Position numbers and translations under genes: made by a program
Shown here: positions 29,495 through 39,101 of the stretch, piece by piece
Layout of the letters: each line of letters starts with the position of its first letter
Numbering within the stretch: position 1 is the first letter of the stretch
From: Pirellulaceae bacterium
GTDB lineage: Bacteria > Planctomycetota > Planctomycetia > Pirellulales > Pirellulaceae
Length of the DNA: 64,000 bases
Assembly: GCA_029243025.1 (NCBI GenBank)
Contig: JAQWSU010000032.1
Span: 124,001-188,000, forward strand
Direction of reading: 5' to 3'
The notes under the pieces: generated by a model
The model's database searches: none
Told to the model about the DNA's origin: nothing
The model's input: only the letters and a program-made list of their open reading frames with translations

Positions 29495-30363
29495 ATGGAA
29501 ACTGCATTGTAAAACCTTCGGTAAAATGCGGTAAGGTCCGTGACATGTATAACTTGGGCGACCAATAGGCTAATGGTGAGCACGGATCGAATCAGCGCAT
29601 TCGATTTGGTCCTACCAACAGGCATACCGGATAAGGGACGAGTCCTCACCCCAATCAGCCGTTTTTGGTTCGACCAACTTTCTCAAGAAAACCACCTGAT
29701 TTCCACCGATCTGACGGATATGCAATTGCCGGTGGACGCCGATCCTAGCCAGTTGGATGGTCGTACCATGCGGGTCAAAAAAAAGTGGTCCCGATCGAGT
29801 GCGTGGTTCGCGGCGACCTCGTCGGCTCTGGCTCGAAGGAATATCAGCGAGATGGCTCCGTTTGGATTATTCAGTTACCAAGCGGCCTAACCGAATCCTC
29901 GAAATTTGATCAACCAATTTTCACACCGTCGACGAAGGCCGAAACGGGCCATGACGAAAATATCTCATTCGAACGTATGATCGAAGAGGTTGGCTCTGAA
30001 GTGTCGAATGAACTTCGAGAACGTAGTCTCGAAATCTATCAACAAGGCGCCGAATTGGCGATAAAAAAGGGAATCATCATCGCTGACACAAAGTTCGAAT
30101 GGTGATCGGATGGCAACAAATTGATTTTGATCGATAAAGTGCTGACACCCGATAGCTCACGATTTTGGCCAGCCGACCAGTATGAATCAAGAAAAAGCCA
30201 GCCTTCCTTTGACAAGCAGTTTGTTCGAGATTGGCTAAGCACAACGGACTGGGATAAGAACAGCCCTCCCCCAGCGTTGCCGGACGAAATCGTTGCCAAA
30301 ACCCGCGAGACGTACATTGATGCGTTTGAATGCCTCACCGGCAGTTCATTCGAGTGGAAGTAG
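29495..30363 (+). pseudogene. purC: purC (SAICAR synthase), multiply broken
   Basis: A recognisable phosphoribosylaminoimidazole-succinocarboxamide synthase is present in order but interrupted. After ATG GAA ACT GCA TTG comes TAA (29510). [11 protein letters not shown] is in another frame and hits TAG at 29566, where one extra T shifts to the next frame ([20 protein letters not shown]). A further frame change near 29780 precedes [15 protein letters not shown]. Finally an in-frame TGA at about 30106 separates TKFEW from [21 protein letters not shown]. Between these lesions the protein is highly conserved and ends with [13 protein letters not shown] and [10 protein letters not shown]. At least four lesions make sequencing error less likely than real decay. 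The last 18 bases overlap the convergent gene at 30346. Confidence 0.9.
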
Positions 30364-32058
30364 TTCGGCTTCCGCCGCATCTTGCCCTTGATTTTGACTC
30401 TCAAGCCAGATGGCCCGCCACGTACAGGCGGGCGTCATGGGCGAGTTTTGTACCGATTTGTAGATCTCGATCGCTTTATCCACACTCACTTTGTCCTGGT
30501 CTCGAACCCCCATTGCTTCGTAACATCGAGCCAAATTGTATTTCGCACCTGAAATCCACATGCTGCCCGGATAGGCATCGATCAGCCGTTTTTCGAAATA
30601 GTTGGCAGCGACTTCGTACTCTCCCCGCTCGAAAGCAATCAATCCCAGCCAATAAGTGGCGGTTTGTTTCGTTCGAACCATCAAGGACTGAACCTCATCC
30701 AACCGCTGTTGATAAGCGGCAACTTCTTCAGGCGTCTTTCCTTCACCGATGGGAATCCTGTCGATGGCCTCAATCTCCGAATTCGGCCGTCGGCATTCAA
30801 GATAGTATTGCCGAGCCCCTGGCAGATCTTCCGTTGGGTCACACCTTCCACGCAAATGCAAGATCCTCGCCTGAACTAACGGAGTGCGACGGTCAAACAG
30901 TCGATACTCCGACGATAACCATCGGATTGAATCGGGCATCGAAACCAGTGACTCACGGATGGCAAATCCTTCGTAGGGCATTTGCCAAATCCCAACAGCT
31001 TTAATTTTTTCAGTTTTCGCCAGTTGCTGGGCAAGTAGTGTTGGAGCGACCGTAAGTACCATCTTGTTCGCGCCCATCAATTGTTGCTCCAGCACTGCCA
31101 TGCGTTGGGAAAGGTAGCCGGGTGTCGCATCAATCAAAGCGACCACATTTGACAGCTCTTTCCCTTCGATCGGATAGGGGCTTCCACTTTGCTCCCCCAT
31201 CTGGTGCAGAATGCCCGGATCGTCAATCACATCCTCCAACGTGGCAATGCTAAGGTCAGCTCCGAGCAGTGGCGTGCCAAGTCTCATATCGAACAGAAAC
31301 AACTGGTCGCCCAGGAAGGCTGCGGGTAACCACGGCTCAATGTCGCCGCTCGGTTTTTCCACGGCCAACATGACGACCGGCAGACCAATCTGACGTGCCA
31401 GCAGAATGAAAACTCGCGACTTTTCCTGAACCGTTCCACGCCCCATTTGCAGCGACTCCCACGCTTGCAAAATAACGGGCGATGGCGTGCGATCAGTATC
31501 TCCAACCGCGTTTTCAACATCGAGCAGAAGATTTCGAACCGTCCAATCAAACAGCTGAGTCACATGAGATAAATCACTGGCCGTGGTTTCATCAAGTTTT
31601 TGAGCAGCCGTATCGATCAGACGCTGAAGATCGGGCGAGGGATTATTCTCCTGGATTACATTTCGAGCAACGTCTCGCATCCAAGTGGCTTCCTGCAGGA
31701 CCTGCACGTCGTAGTTTTCAAGATTAAGTGGTGCGAGCTGTTCGTTACTCACAAGCCCCTGTTGCTCAGCAAGCACGTCAACGGTCCAATTCGGATCGGC
31801 CCTTTGGCGTTTCAACCACTGACGAAGGTGATAAAGAATTCTCTGCCGAGCCTCGGCCAGTTCAAATTCGTCAAGTCGCTTCAGAAAATCGAACCCCTGC
31901 TCAAAATCGCGGCGTCGACTCGCATCGCTAGAACTGAACTGGGGGGCGACAACCGGCATCGGTTGGTCGGAACCACTGCTGGTAAAAAACGCAAGTAGGC
32001 CAATGAATGCGACGGCCCCAACGGCGGCAGCAATCCGAAATTTAGAAGCATTTGTCAT
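30346..32058 (-). CDS. Membrane-anchored transglutaminase-like protein
   Basis: This 570-residue protein has an N-terminal membrane anchor ([19 protein letters not shown]) and then a mostly helical periplasmic part. A segment around residues 170-270 ([17 protein letters not shown] and [20 protein letters not shown]) resembles the transglutaminase-like core. The position usually held by the catalytic cysteine (GxCxxKA) is Val here, so catalysis is doubtful. The C-terminal half has helical repeats that look TPR-like ([38 protein letters not shown]). Its end overlaps the purC pseudogene by 18 bp. It lies downstream of kdsA on the same strand with a 22-bp gap, so they probably share a transcript. 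Confidence 0.65.
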   Translation of the reverse strand: MTNASKFRIAAAVGAVAFIGLLAFFTSSGSDQPMPVVAPQFSSSDASRRRDFEQGFDFLKRLDEFELAEARQRILYHLRQWLKRQRADPNWTVDVLAEQQGLVSNEQLAPLNLENYDVQVLQEATWMRDVARNVIQENNPSPDLQRLIDTAAQKLDETTASDLSHVTQLFDWTVRNLLLDVENAVGDTDRTPSPVILQAWESLQMGRGTVQEKSRVFILLARQIGLPVVMLAVEKPSGDIEPWLPAAFLGDQLFLFDMRLGTPLLGADLSIATLEDVIDDPGILHQMGEQSGSPYPIEGKELSNVVALIDATPGYLSQRMAVLEQQLMGANKMVLTVAPTLLAQQLAKTEKIKAVGIWQMPYEGFAIRESLVSMPDSIRWLSSEYRLFDRRTPLVQARILHLRGRCDPTEDLPGARQYYLECRRPNSEIEAIDRIPIGEGKTPEEVAAYQQRLDEVQSLMVRTKQTATYWLGLIAFERGEYEVAANYFEKRLIDAYPGSMWISGAKYNLARCYEAMGVRDQDKVSVDKAIEIYKSVQNSPMTPACTWRAIWLESQNQGQDAAEAELLPLE

Positions 32059-32080
32059 GAACTAACCTCAAACGTGAAAC

Positions 32081-32902
32081 TCAAGCCTGATCGGCGACCA
32101 CAGATCGAATCGCCAAGACTTGTTGCAGCAATGATTCGACTTCGTCGAGTGGAACCAGATTTGGACCGTCACTGGGCGACTCATCCGGACGAGGATGAGT
32201 CTCCAGGAACAAACCGTCGATGCCAACAGCGGCAGCCGCACGAGCTAACGGCGCGACCATTTCACGATTGCCACCCGTGGTAGCTCCGCGACTAGGCTGC
32301 TGGACGCTATGGGTCGCGTCGAACACGATTGGCACCTCAAATTCTCGCATTTGCACCAATGCTCGCATGTCATTCACAAGCTGGCCATAGCCAAAAAAAG
32401 TTCCTCGCTCACACAATAAGATGTCTTCGCAACCGGCGTGAGAAAGTTTGGCCACTACGTGTTTCATATCCCAGGGAGCCATAAACTGGCCCTTCTTCAC
32501 ATTGATCGCTCGCCCCGTTTTCGCTGCCGCCAACAACAAGTCCGTTTGCCGTGCGAGAAAGGCCGGGATCTGCAACAAATCACAAACCGAGCCCGCCTGC
32601 TGGGCCTGATCGGGCTCGTGAATATCGGTTGTGACCGGCAGTTGAAACTCATGCCGAATCTGCTCCAGTTGCTGCAATCCTCTTTCAATGCCAGGCCCCC
32701 GATCCGATTCGACACTCGTGCGGTTCGCTTTGTCAAACGAAGCTTTGAAGACCAACTGAATCGGCAACTGCTGCGCCAGTCGACTCAAGTGCTCGGCGAT
32801 TTCCATCAAAACAGGCCCCTCCTGCAAGACACATGGTCCAGCAATTAAGAGCAATGGTTGACCATCACCCACCCGATACGGCCCGACTTTTGCAATCTTC
32901 AC
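32081..32902 (-). CDS. kdsA: 3-deoxy-8-phosphooctulonate synthase (KDO8P synthase)
   Basis: This is a 273-residue enzyme that condenses phosphoenolpyruvate with arabinose 5-phosphate to make KDO 8-phosphate for lipopolysaccharide. Motifs include [12 protein letters not shown] near the N-terminus, [46 protein letters not shown] and [11 protein letters not shown], all typical of KdsA. The presence of KDO synthesis fits an outer membrane with LPS, known in Planctomycetes. I choose the GTG at 32902 because AAGGA lies 8 bases upstream; the open frame extends back 23 codons with no better site. It lies between the transglutaminase-like gene and the lipid kinase on the same strand. Confidence 0.95.
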   Translation of the reverse strand: MKIAKVGPYRVGDGQPLLLIAGPCVLQEGPVLMEIAEHLSRLAQQLPIQLVFKASFDKANRTSVESDRGPGIERGLQQLEQIRHEFQLPVTTDIHEPDQAQQAGSVCDLLQIPAFLARQTDLLLAAAKTGRAINVKKGQFMAPWDMKHVVAKLSHAGCEDILLCERGTFFGYGQLVNDMRALVQMREFEVPIVFDATHSVQQPSRGATTGGNREMVAPLARAAAAVGIDGLFLETHPRPDESPSDGPNLVPLDEVESLLQQVLAIRSVVADQA

Positions 32903-32972
32903 AACGTCATTCCTTCTTCCCTGATGCATTCTAACCGTTGGCGTAACTGCCTGGTAACTGCCTAGGGACATC

Positions 32973-33017
32973 CAAGTTCACGACGCGCAAGTTCACGACA
33001 CGCAAGTTCACGACACG
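32973..33017. repeat. 15-bp tandem repeat, 3 copies
   Basis: Three copies of caagttcacgacacg (the first has gcg for acg at its end) lie between kdsA and the lipid kinase; the last copy contains the kinase stop codon. A shorter repeat of gtaactgcct precedes it at about 32943-32962. Confidence 0.9.
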
Positions 33018-33982
33018 TCTTGTTGCCCGCTTTCACAATCCTCAATCCAATGGCGAGGCACGATCATCGTCAAACGACCAGGTAACACCTCAATATCAAC
33101 CGGCAACAAACCGCCCGGATCGCCATCAACCTGAAAAGGCACACCCTCTTCCGCCTCAATCCTCAAACAACGCGACTTGACCGTTTGGACACCTGCAAGA
33201 CTTTGATGTTGTCCAACGAAGATTGAGCTTAAATGAAAAATCCCGTGCCAAAACGAACCACCCTCGAAAGTTGTCACATCAAGTCGACCATCATACGGAT
33301 TCGCTCCGGGGCAAATCCCGAGCCCGATCGCGTAAGACGGAGTATTGAAAACAAAGACCCAATGAGCCGTAATGTCGGCAACCACAGGCCCGTCACGCGT
33401 ATCTCGACAAGTCACTCGAAGCGGAGGATATTCATAATTACGCACGGCATCGATAATCGGTTTGATCCAAGACCAATGGTTGATGTGGCCTGTTCGCTCC
33501 TGGTGCAGTCGCCGCACGACTTCGGCGTCAAATCCGCATCCCAGCATCAATAAGAACAAACGCGTCGAATCTCCCGTCGTAAATGCTCCCAGATCCAACT
33601 GGGCCACCCGACCAGCGGCCACCATTTCAGCAACCTGTTCAGGCTCAGCACTGATCCCCAGATACTTCGCCAGCAAATTCTCGGTACCCAACGGAAAGAC
33701 ACTTAACGGGATATTCGCCGGAATACGATTGACAACAATTTCAGCCGTCCCGTCTCCACCAGCAGCCAGCACGGTTCGGAGCAACCCTGTCTCAGCGAGC
33801 TTCTCCGCCTGCTCCGACAGCTGGTCTAAGTCAGAATACAAATCAACCGCCAAGCCACGCTGTTCGAGCGATGCCACGACCCCATCCAGCAGCTGACGCG
33901 ACGGCCCGGCGCCAGCCTTCGGATTCCTAAGAATGAGGACTCGATCGGCGTCTTCCGTGAGTTCACGCGTATTTAGGGGCAT
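33008..33982 (-). CDS. Diacylglycerol kinase-family lipid kinase
   Basis: This 324-residue protein belongs to the DAGK/YegS/LCB5 lipid kinase family, which phosphorylates lipids such as diacylglycerol or sphingoid-like substrates at the membrane. It has LILRNPKAGAGPSRQLL near its N-terminus, the nucleotide motif LAAGGDGTAEIVVNRI, LSVFPLGTENLLAKYLG, and a second domain with CGFDAEVVRRLH and CPGANPYDGRLDVTTFEGG. The C-terminal VPFQVDGDPGG matches the family. I prefer the ATG at 33982, directly before the kinase fold; the frame runs back to 34084. It is upstream of kdsA on the same strand, and lipid A or membrane lipid roles are possible but not shown. Confidence 0.88.
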   Translation of the reverse strand: MPLNTRELTEDADRVLILRNPKAGAGPSRQLLDGVVASLEQRGLAVDLYSDLDQLSEQAEKLAETGLLRTVLAAGGDGTAEIVVNRIPANIPLSVFPLGTENLLAKYLGISAEPEQVAEMVAAGRVAQLDLGAFTTGDSTRLFLLMLGCGFDAEVVRRLHQERTGHINHWSWIKPIIDAVRNYEYPPLRVTCRDTRDGPVVADITAHWVFVFNTPSYAIGLGICPGANPYDGRLDVTTFEGGSFWHGIFHLSSIFVGQHQSLAGVQTVKSRCLRIEAEEGVPFQVDGDPGGLLPVDIEVLPGRLTMIVPRHWIEDCESGQQDVS

Positions 33983-34084
33983 CGAGTAAGGTCCGTCTAC
34001 ATGCATGCGATTCGACGGGAGCCGATCGCCCCTCAACGAAAAGGTGGAACTACAACCCGCCCGAAAATCAGGGATTCGAGACAA

Positions 34085-34762
34085 TACAAGCTCGGATTAT
34101 AACGTTGTCCACACCAGTCCTATATGGGGTCTGCCAAGCTGTAAAACGATAAATATTCTCAATTTGAGACGGTTGAACCAAGAGTTTTTTCCCATCAATC
34201 ACTTCCAGTCATACGTCCCAAATTGCAACAGAAAAACAGCGCACTCTAAGGCGAATGGACTGATAGAAACCAGAATCGACTCGTCTCAAATTGAGCCAAC
34301 TGAAAAGAAAGAAAACTGAACCCTTTTCTGTCAAACAACTTACGGAATAAGACAATTATTCGGTTGTCTCATTATTGGAATTGGCATGCAGAGTGCGTTT
34401 GTTGTTTTCTGTTGTTGGCCTTGTTGGCCGACGACAGCTGGCCCGCGGGGCCTTTGACGAACAGTATACCGGATGGTTGCCTTGCCCCTGACTGTCCAGT
34501 GTTGCCGTCTGTGAGATGGCACGTCGAAGGCCCCCTTTTTTTTTGCCACTTGTCGCTCCTGATTTCTCACTCGGATCAAACGACGATCGACGCCTCTTCC
34601 GTCGTCCTTGGGCAAGTCTTGACCATTCGCAACCAATCTCAGTGACAGCGGGTACAACCCAAGAGAAAACAGCGTTTGGCGCACAAAAAAAGTGGACCAG
34701 AAAAATCTGGTCCACTGTCGATCCCCTTTCGGGGGGAGCGGAGGAAGTGCGTCAAGCGTTCT
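34085..34762. other. Intergenic region, 678 bp
   Basis: No gene is supported. The right end holds a strong minus-strand terminator (34691-34716) and a second small hairpin at about 34721-34736. The left part is AT-rich with possible promoter sequence for the lipid kinase. Confidence 0.55.
34691..34716 (-). terminator. Intrinsic terminator of the S2P-type protease gene
   Basis: On the minus strand an 11-bp perfect stem, AGTGGACCAGA with TCTGGTCCACT, encloses TTTT and is followed directly by a run of T residues. It lies about 46 bases after the stop of the protease gene. Confidence 0.88.
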
Positions 34763-35593
34763 CTAATGCCCCGCCGAGCTGCGTGCATCGGGCCAAATAA
34801 GGGTAGCCGTAATTGGTCCATCCGGCTGGCTTGGCGTCGGCTGAACCACCACAGGATGGGCCCCATGAGACGCCACAACCTGCCCTTCCACCACATCAGC
34901 TGGTAAATCTGGTCGAACACGATTTCGGTATTCGTCTTCCGCCATCACGTGACGCAGTTCCGATTCGGCAGCAAACACCACAAACGCGGCAATCAGCAGC
35001 AACATCGGATTGTAAACAAAGCCAAGTAGGGCTAACAAACAGGCGACGAACTGTCCGGTACGGACTGCCCAGCGAGTGGCCGACAGGTAATCGGTCATCA
35101 GTGCCAACATGGCTCGAAGGACTCGGCCACCATCCATCGGAAAAGCAGGAATCAAATTGAAAACAACAAGTGCCAGGTTCACTATCAGTAGCTTAGGCAA
35201 CAGTGCCCCACTACCGCCATCAAGACTCACAATCGCTTGCTGAAAGCCGCCTCCCAGTGTCAATACCGCAAACAGCACGGCAGCAATCAACACGTTTACC
35301 GCGGGCCCAGCCAAGGCAATCACGAGTTCCTGCGCAGGATTCCGAGGGATTCGTTCCAAATGAGCAACGCCACCGATCGGCAGCAAAGTGATACCTCGGG
35401 TCGCAATTCCGAAGCTCCGAGCAGCCAGTGCATGGCCTAGTTCATGGAGCACAACGCAGCCAAAGAGCATCAGAACAAACACTAGCTGAGCCAAGCCGGC
35501 TGTCGCTGCCACGTAAAACATTAAGAGCCCGAAGCTCCAATGCAACGAGACATCGATGCCAGCAAGCGTCGTGAAGTACCAAGAACCTTTCAT
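34763..35593 (-). CDS. Site-2 protease-like M50 membrane metalloprotease
   Basis: This is a 276-residue integral membrane protease of the M50 (SpoIVFB/S2P) type, which cuts proteins within the membrane. Zinc ligands are in [16 protein letters not shown] (HExxH) and the later [19 protein letters not shown] (the NPxDG-like motif). Several hydrophobic segments are present, including [20 protein letters not shown] and [20 protein letters not shown]. The short C-terminal tail is soluble; there is no CBS or PDZ domain, so it is a compact form of the family. The target is unknown; regulated proteolysis of an anti-sigma factor is one known role in this family. It ends at a strong terminator. Confidence 0.9.
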   Translation of the reverse strand: MKGSWYFTTLAGIDVSLHWSFGLLMFYVAATAGLAQLVFVLMLFGCVVLHELGHALAARSFGIATRGITLLPIGGVAHLERIPRNPAQELVIALAGPAVNVLIAAVLFAVLTLGGGFQQAIVSLDGGSGALLPKLLIVNLALVVFNLIPAFPMDGGRVLRAMLALMTDYLSATRWAVRTGQFVACLLALLGFVYNPMLLLIAAFVVFAAESELRHVMAEDEYRNRVRPDLPADVVEGQVVASHGAHPVVVQPTPSQPDGPITATLIWPDARSSAGH

Positions 35594-35923
35594 CAGTAAT
35601 TTCGACTTTCTTTATGGGATGAAATGTGGGTAGTTGTTAGTGGTTTACGCGACAAAACTAAAGGTTGTTCGCCAACCAATCCTGGATATCCTGATTTAAC
35701 GGCAGCAAATGGTGAAATATTGCTTTCGTTTCTTTGTTGAAACAATTGCGATGTTAAAAATTCTTCCCAGGCAAAAGTAGTCGGACAAGGAACAGCTTGC
35801 GACTTGGATCGAATTTGCCGCCAAAACCGGATATTTCACTGAACGGTACCAGGGTTGGTGTTAAAGTGAGATGCGACAATGCCAATGGCGAAATGACAAC
35901 TCTTTGATTCAAGGTCACAGGAT
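35594..35923. other. Divergent intergenic region, 330 bp
   Basis: This lies between the S2P-type protease and TerB-like genes. It is AT-rich in the middle (around 35640-35760). I see no gene. Confidence 0.5.
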
Positions 35924-36289
35924 ATGACGCAAGCTGAGCTATTCCGAAATCTTCTGATCATGGCAGCCATCGATGGCCGGATGACAGAATCCGAGTTACG
36001 TCTGCTTTCCGATCGGGCAACGCAATGGGATATTTCGGATGATGAATTTGAACAAGCCATTCAAGACGCCATCGCGGGTAAAACCGAGTTAACAATTCCC
36101 CACGACCCGGTCGAGCGGGCAGAACTGATCCAAGAGATGATTTGTATTATGGCGGCAGATGGACAGCTTTCCGAACAGGAAAAAGAGCTGTTGGCAATCG
36201 CGACAACCGCTTTTGGGATCTCGCCCGTCGAACTAAATGGGCTAATCGACAGCCTTCTGAATGACAGCCTTCTCGACGACGCGATCTGA
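35924..36289 (+). CDS. TerB-like protein
   Basis: This 121-residue all-helical protein resembles the TerB/DjlA-type tellurite resistance domain. The family mark is a repeated pattern of A-x-D-G-x-x-x-x-x-E: MAAIDGRMTESELRLL near 15-30 and MAADGQLSEQEKELL near 75-89. The protein is soluble and has no signal. The TerB domain binds metal in some members; this one has no other domains, and its role is not known. The ATG is preceded by CAGGAT close upstream. It is convergent with the NamZ gene, with an inverted repeat between them. Confidence 0.8.
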   Translation: MTQAELFRNLLIMAAIDGRMTESELRLLSDRATQWDISDDEFEQAIQDAIAGKTELTIPHDPVERAELIQEMICIMAADGQLSEQEKELLAIATTAFGISPVELNGLIDSLLNDSLLDDAI

Positions 36290-36319
36290 GCACTCCACTG
36301 AGAATACACCGCATTGTTC

Positions 36320-36344
36320 CTTTTTCTGCGTCGCAGAAAAAGGT
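36320..36344. terminator. Inverted repeat between convergent genes
   Basis: A near-perfect palindrome, cctttttctgcg then t then cgcagaaaaagg, lies between the TerB-like and NamZ genes. It can form a strong hairpin in either transcript and is a likely bidirectional terminator, though the T runs are inside the stem. Confidence 0.6.
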
Positions 36345-36360
36345 TGCCGAATCGGAGTAT

Positions 36361-37449
36361 TCATCCGGTAAAACTCAATCGCAATTCGTCACTTCCACTC
36401 AGTATATCGATCGGCATCTTCTCGGTCTCGTATTCGTATGGAGGTGGCAGCCATTGAAATGTCTCGGGCCAAAGCCGATGTACGGTCGACAAAACATCGA
36501 CAACCAGTTGATAGGATCTCACCCGTTGAGGTTGTACGATTTGAAGTGCCAAGCCTCCGCAACTTTGACCACTCCACTTGTCAAAGGTAGGTCGAAATCG
36601 AATCGGTCGCAGACAGACCCCAGCATGCTGGTCCCCAATTTCACGAACCAGTCGCATGGGATCGATAAAAGGCGCGCCGATAACTTCGAAGGGAACCGTC
36701 GTACCGCGTCCTTCCGAAAGATTTGTTCCCTCCAGCAACACCATTCCTGGATAAAGCAGCGTCGATTGCCAACGAGGAAGATTGGGGGATGGCATAGCCC
36801 ACGGCAACCCGGTTTCATTAAATAATGTTTCAGGGGGACAACCGATGACGTCAACGACCTGCAGCTCCACATCGATACTCAATTCGGACTGGGCCAATTT
36901 CGCCAGTTGGCCAAGCGTCATTGCATGCCGCATTGGAATCTGCAGCATTCCTACAAAGCTAAAGAATTCAGGGCGAAGATGTGGGCCCTCTAAAACTGTG
37001 CCACCGAGCGGATTGGGACGATCAAGGATCACCACACGAACTTGATTTCGCCCACATGCTTGCAGGCATTTGACCACAGTCCAAGCATAGGTATACACTC
37101 GCGTTCCCACATCTTGCAGGTCGATCACAAATAGCTTGATATCCTCCAACATGCCATCAGTGGGCGCTCGGGTTTCGCTGTACAAGCTGTGAATTGGAAC
37201 CCCCCAAGGACTTTGTTCTTGGTGTCGCGTCTCAATCATATTGGCTTGTTGTTCTCCCCAAAGTCCGTGTTGAGGTGAGAACAGGGAAACAAGTTGTCCC
37301 GGGAAAGCGTTTTGCAGCACATCCACGGCATAGTTCCAAGACCGATCGACCGAAGCCTGATTCATCAGCAAGCCGAATTTTTCACCGCGCAATGCCTGAG
37401 GAGGATTCAGAACGCATTGTTCCAACCCAGTGACAACGAAAGAGTTCAC
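36361..37449 (-). CDS. NamZ-type exo-beta-N-acetylmuramidase (DUF1343)
   Basis: This 362-residue protein belongs to the DUF1343 family, now known as NamZ (GH171), which removes MurNAc from the non-reducing ends of peptidoglycan fragments. The sequence has FGLLMNQASVDRS, LFSPQHGLWGEQQANM, DLQDVGTRVYTYAWT, VVILDRPNPLGG and FVGMLQIPMRHAMTLGQLA, all typical. Unlike characterised members it shows no signal peptide, so it may act in the cytoplasm on imported fragments. The start is a GTG with AGGTGG about 9 bases upstream. The sodium:solute symporter gene lies 47 bp upstream on the same strand, which suggests that MurNAc or muropeptides are its cargo. I infer the link; it is not shown. Confidence 0.85.
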   Translation of the reverse strand: MNSFVVTGLEQCVLNPPQALRGEKFGLLMNQASVDRSWNYAVDVLQNAFPGQLVSLFSPQHGLWGEQQANMIETRHQEQSPWGVPIHSLYSETRAPTDGMLEDIKLFVIDLQDVGTRVYTYAWTVVKCLQACGRNQVRVVILDRPNPLGGTVLEGPHLRPEFFSFVGMLQIPMRHAMTLGQLAKLAQSELSIDVELQVVDVIGCPPETLFNETGLPWAMPSPNLPRWQSTLLYPGMVLLEGTNLSEGRGTTVPFEVIGAPFIDPMRLVREIGDQHAGVCLRPIRFRPTFDKWSGQSCGGLALQIVQPQRVRSYQLVVDVLSTVHRLWPETFQWLPPPYEYETEKMPIDILSGSDELRLSFTG

Positions 37450-37496
37450 GATTACTTACCACCTAACGCCCGAGTTGCGATTTTGGTGCCATCAAG

Positions 37497-39017
37497 TCAG
37501 TTCGGAACTTCATGGTTAGAGGAACCCGTGATTCGACTCGCACACCATCCGCCAGCGTAGGTGGCAAGTGAACCAATCACAGGATACCAAGGCCACGCCA
37601 AGTTGAAGGGCACCCAGGAAAATTTTGCACTATAAAATTGGCCAAGCCAAGGCAACGCGAATTTAACCGAGATTAAACAGACGAGTCCACAGACCAAACC
37701 GATCAAAGCGCTGCGTTGATCGGCTCGTGGAACGAAAAGTGCCAAGCTAAACACTCCCAGCAGCAAACCGGCCGAGAAACCTGCGATCGCCAAAGCGTCA
37801 CTCACCACACTCTGTGTCACATGACTGGCGGCAATCGCAACGACGATCTGAATGCCACCAAACGCAACAGTAAAAAACTGGCTCAGCCGTAAAAGAACCG
37901 GATCGTCTGACGCCCTCCCCAGCCGAGGTGCACAAAGATCATTGACGGCAGAAGAAGCAGATGAATTCAAGGAACTCGACAACGTGGACATGGCCGCCGC
38001 GAAGACTGCTGCCAAGACAACACCGATCAATCCTATTCCGGCAGGCAGTTCCGAGACAATAAAGGTGGCGAATACGTGATCGTTGGTCTCGAATAAATTT
38101 GCAGGCGGAAACTGATGATAAAAGCAGGCCAATCCCACACCTAACAACAAAAATAAAGCAAATTGCCCGCAGACGACAAAGCCGCTGCTCGCAAGCGCCC
38201 AGCCAGCTTGTCGTTCATTCGAAGCACACAAGTATCGCTGAACCATCATCTGATCAGTGCCATGCGTACCCAAAGTCAAGAACATGCCTCCGATCAGTCC
38301 GGCCCAGAAGGTAAAGGGATCGCTCAAACCGCCTTGAAAATCAAAGAGTCGAAAACGTTCGGTCGCATGGCCATATTCCATCACTTGTTCAACACCACCA
38401 GGCAAGCGATAGATAATCACCGCCGCAGCAATCGTTCCTCCCAACATGTAAACGACAAACTGCAAACAGTCGTTCCAGACCACTGCCGTCATTCCACCGA
38501 AATAGGTGTAAACCATCGTGGCCAGTCCAATGGCAATCACACAGGCTGGCAACGGAACTCCGACAACCTTTTCAAGAACAATCGCGGTCAGAAACAACCG
38601 CAACCCATCTCCTAAATTACGTGCTACCAAAAATACAATCGAAGCAACTTGTTTCGTGGCTCCGCCAAATCGCTTTTCCAAAACCTCGTAAGCCGTGAAG
38701 ATCCGCCCCTGAAAATAGAGTGGCAACAGAAACCAAACCACCAACAGCCTGCCGACAATGTAGCCAAATGCTAGTTGCAGAAATCGCAAATCACCATCCG
38801 CTGCATAAGACAAGCCGGGCACACTAAGAAATGTGGCCGTGCTGGTTTCCGTGGCAACAATGGAACCTAAAATGGCCCACCAAGGTAGGTCACGGTTGCC
38901 CAGCAGATAGGTCGACATATTCCTCACGCCGCGACCAATCCACAATCCAAAAACCACGACTGCCAGCAGGTAGGCAATCAAGACAGCGAGATCGACGGGA
39001 TCGACTGCAAGCGTCAA
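37497..39017 (-). CDS. Sodium:solute symporter (SSS family)
   Basis: This 506-residue protein is a sodium-coupled transporter of the SSS family with about 13 membrane segments. It begins VDLAVLIAYLLAVVVFGLWIGRG and contains RDLPWWAILGSIVATETSTATF, a family start motif, and GTHGTDQMMVQRYLCA in the middle, matching the SSS signature. The start is a TTG with TTTGGAG 8 bases upstream. NamZ starts 47 bp downstream, so the two form a unit; sugars, amino acids or amino sugars such as MurNAc are possible substrates. An aquaporin lies just upstream in the same direction with 84 bp between. Confidence 0.9.
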   Translation of the reverse strand: MTLAVDPVDLAVLIAYLLAVVVFGLWIGRGVRNMSTYLLGNRDLPWWAILGSIVATETSTATFLSVPGLSYAADGDLRFLQLAFGYIVGRLLVVWFLLPLYFQGRIFTAYEVLEKRFGGATKQVASIVFLVARNLGDGLRLFLTAIVLEKVVGVPLPACVIAIGLATMVYTYFGGMTAVVWNDCLQFVVYMLGGTIAAAVIIYRLPGGVEQVMEYGHATERFRLFDFQGGLSDPFTFWAGLIGGMFLTLGTHGTDQMMVQRYLCASNERQAGWALASSGFVVCGQFALFLLLGVGLACFYHQFPPANLFETNDHVFATFIVSELPAGIGLIGVVLAAVFAAAMSTLSSSLNSSASSAVNDLCAPRLGRASDDPVLLRLSQFFTVAFGGIQIVVAIAASHVTQSVVSDALAIAGFSAGLLLGVFSLALFVPRADQRSALIGLVCGLVCLISVKFALPWLGQFYSAKFSWVPFNLAWPWYPVIGSLATYAGGWCASRITGSSNHEVPN

Positions 39018-39101
39018 CGGGGTTGCTCCAAATTACCGATTGGGCACCACCCGAACTCAACCAACTGCTTCGCAGGAAGAATCCGGGCGTTCAAAGACAA
39101 C

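Noticed and set aside
29495-30363. purC as sequencing error only
   Set aside because: Several independent lesions of different types in one gene while flanking long genes are intact; still, raw reads should decide.
33008-33017. Third 15-bp repeat unit as an attachment site
   Set aside because: No integrase, tRNA or mobile gene is nearby and the repeats are simple tandem copies.
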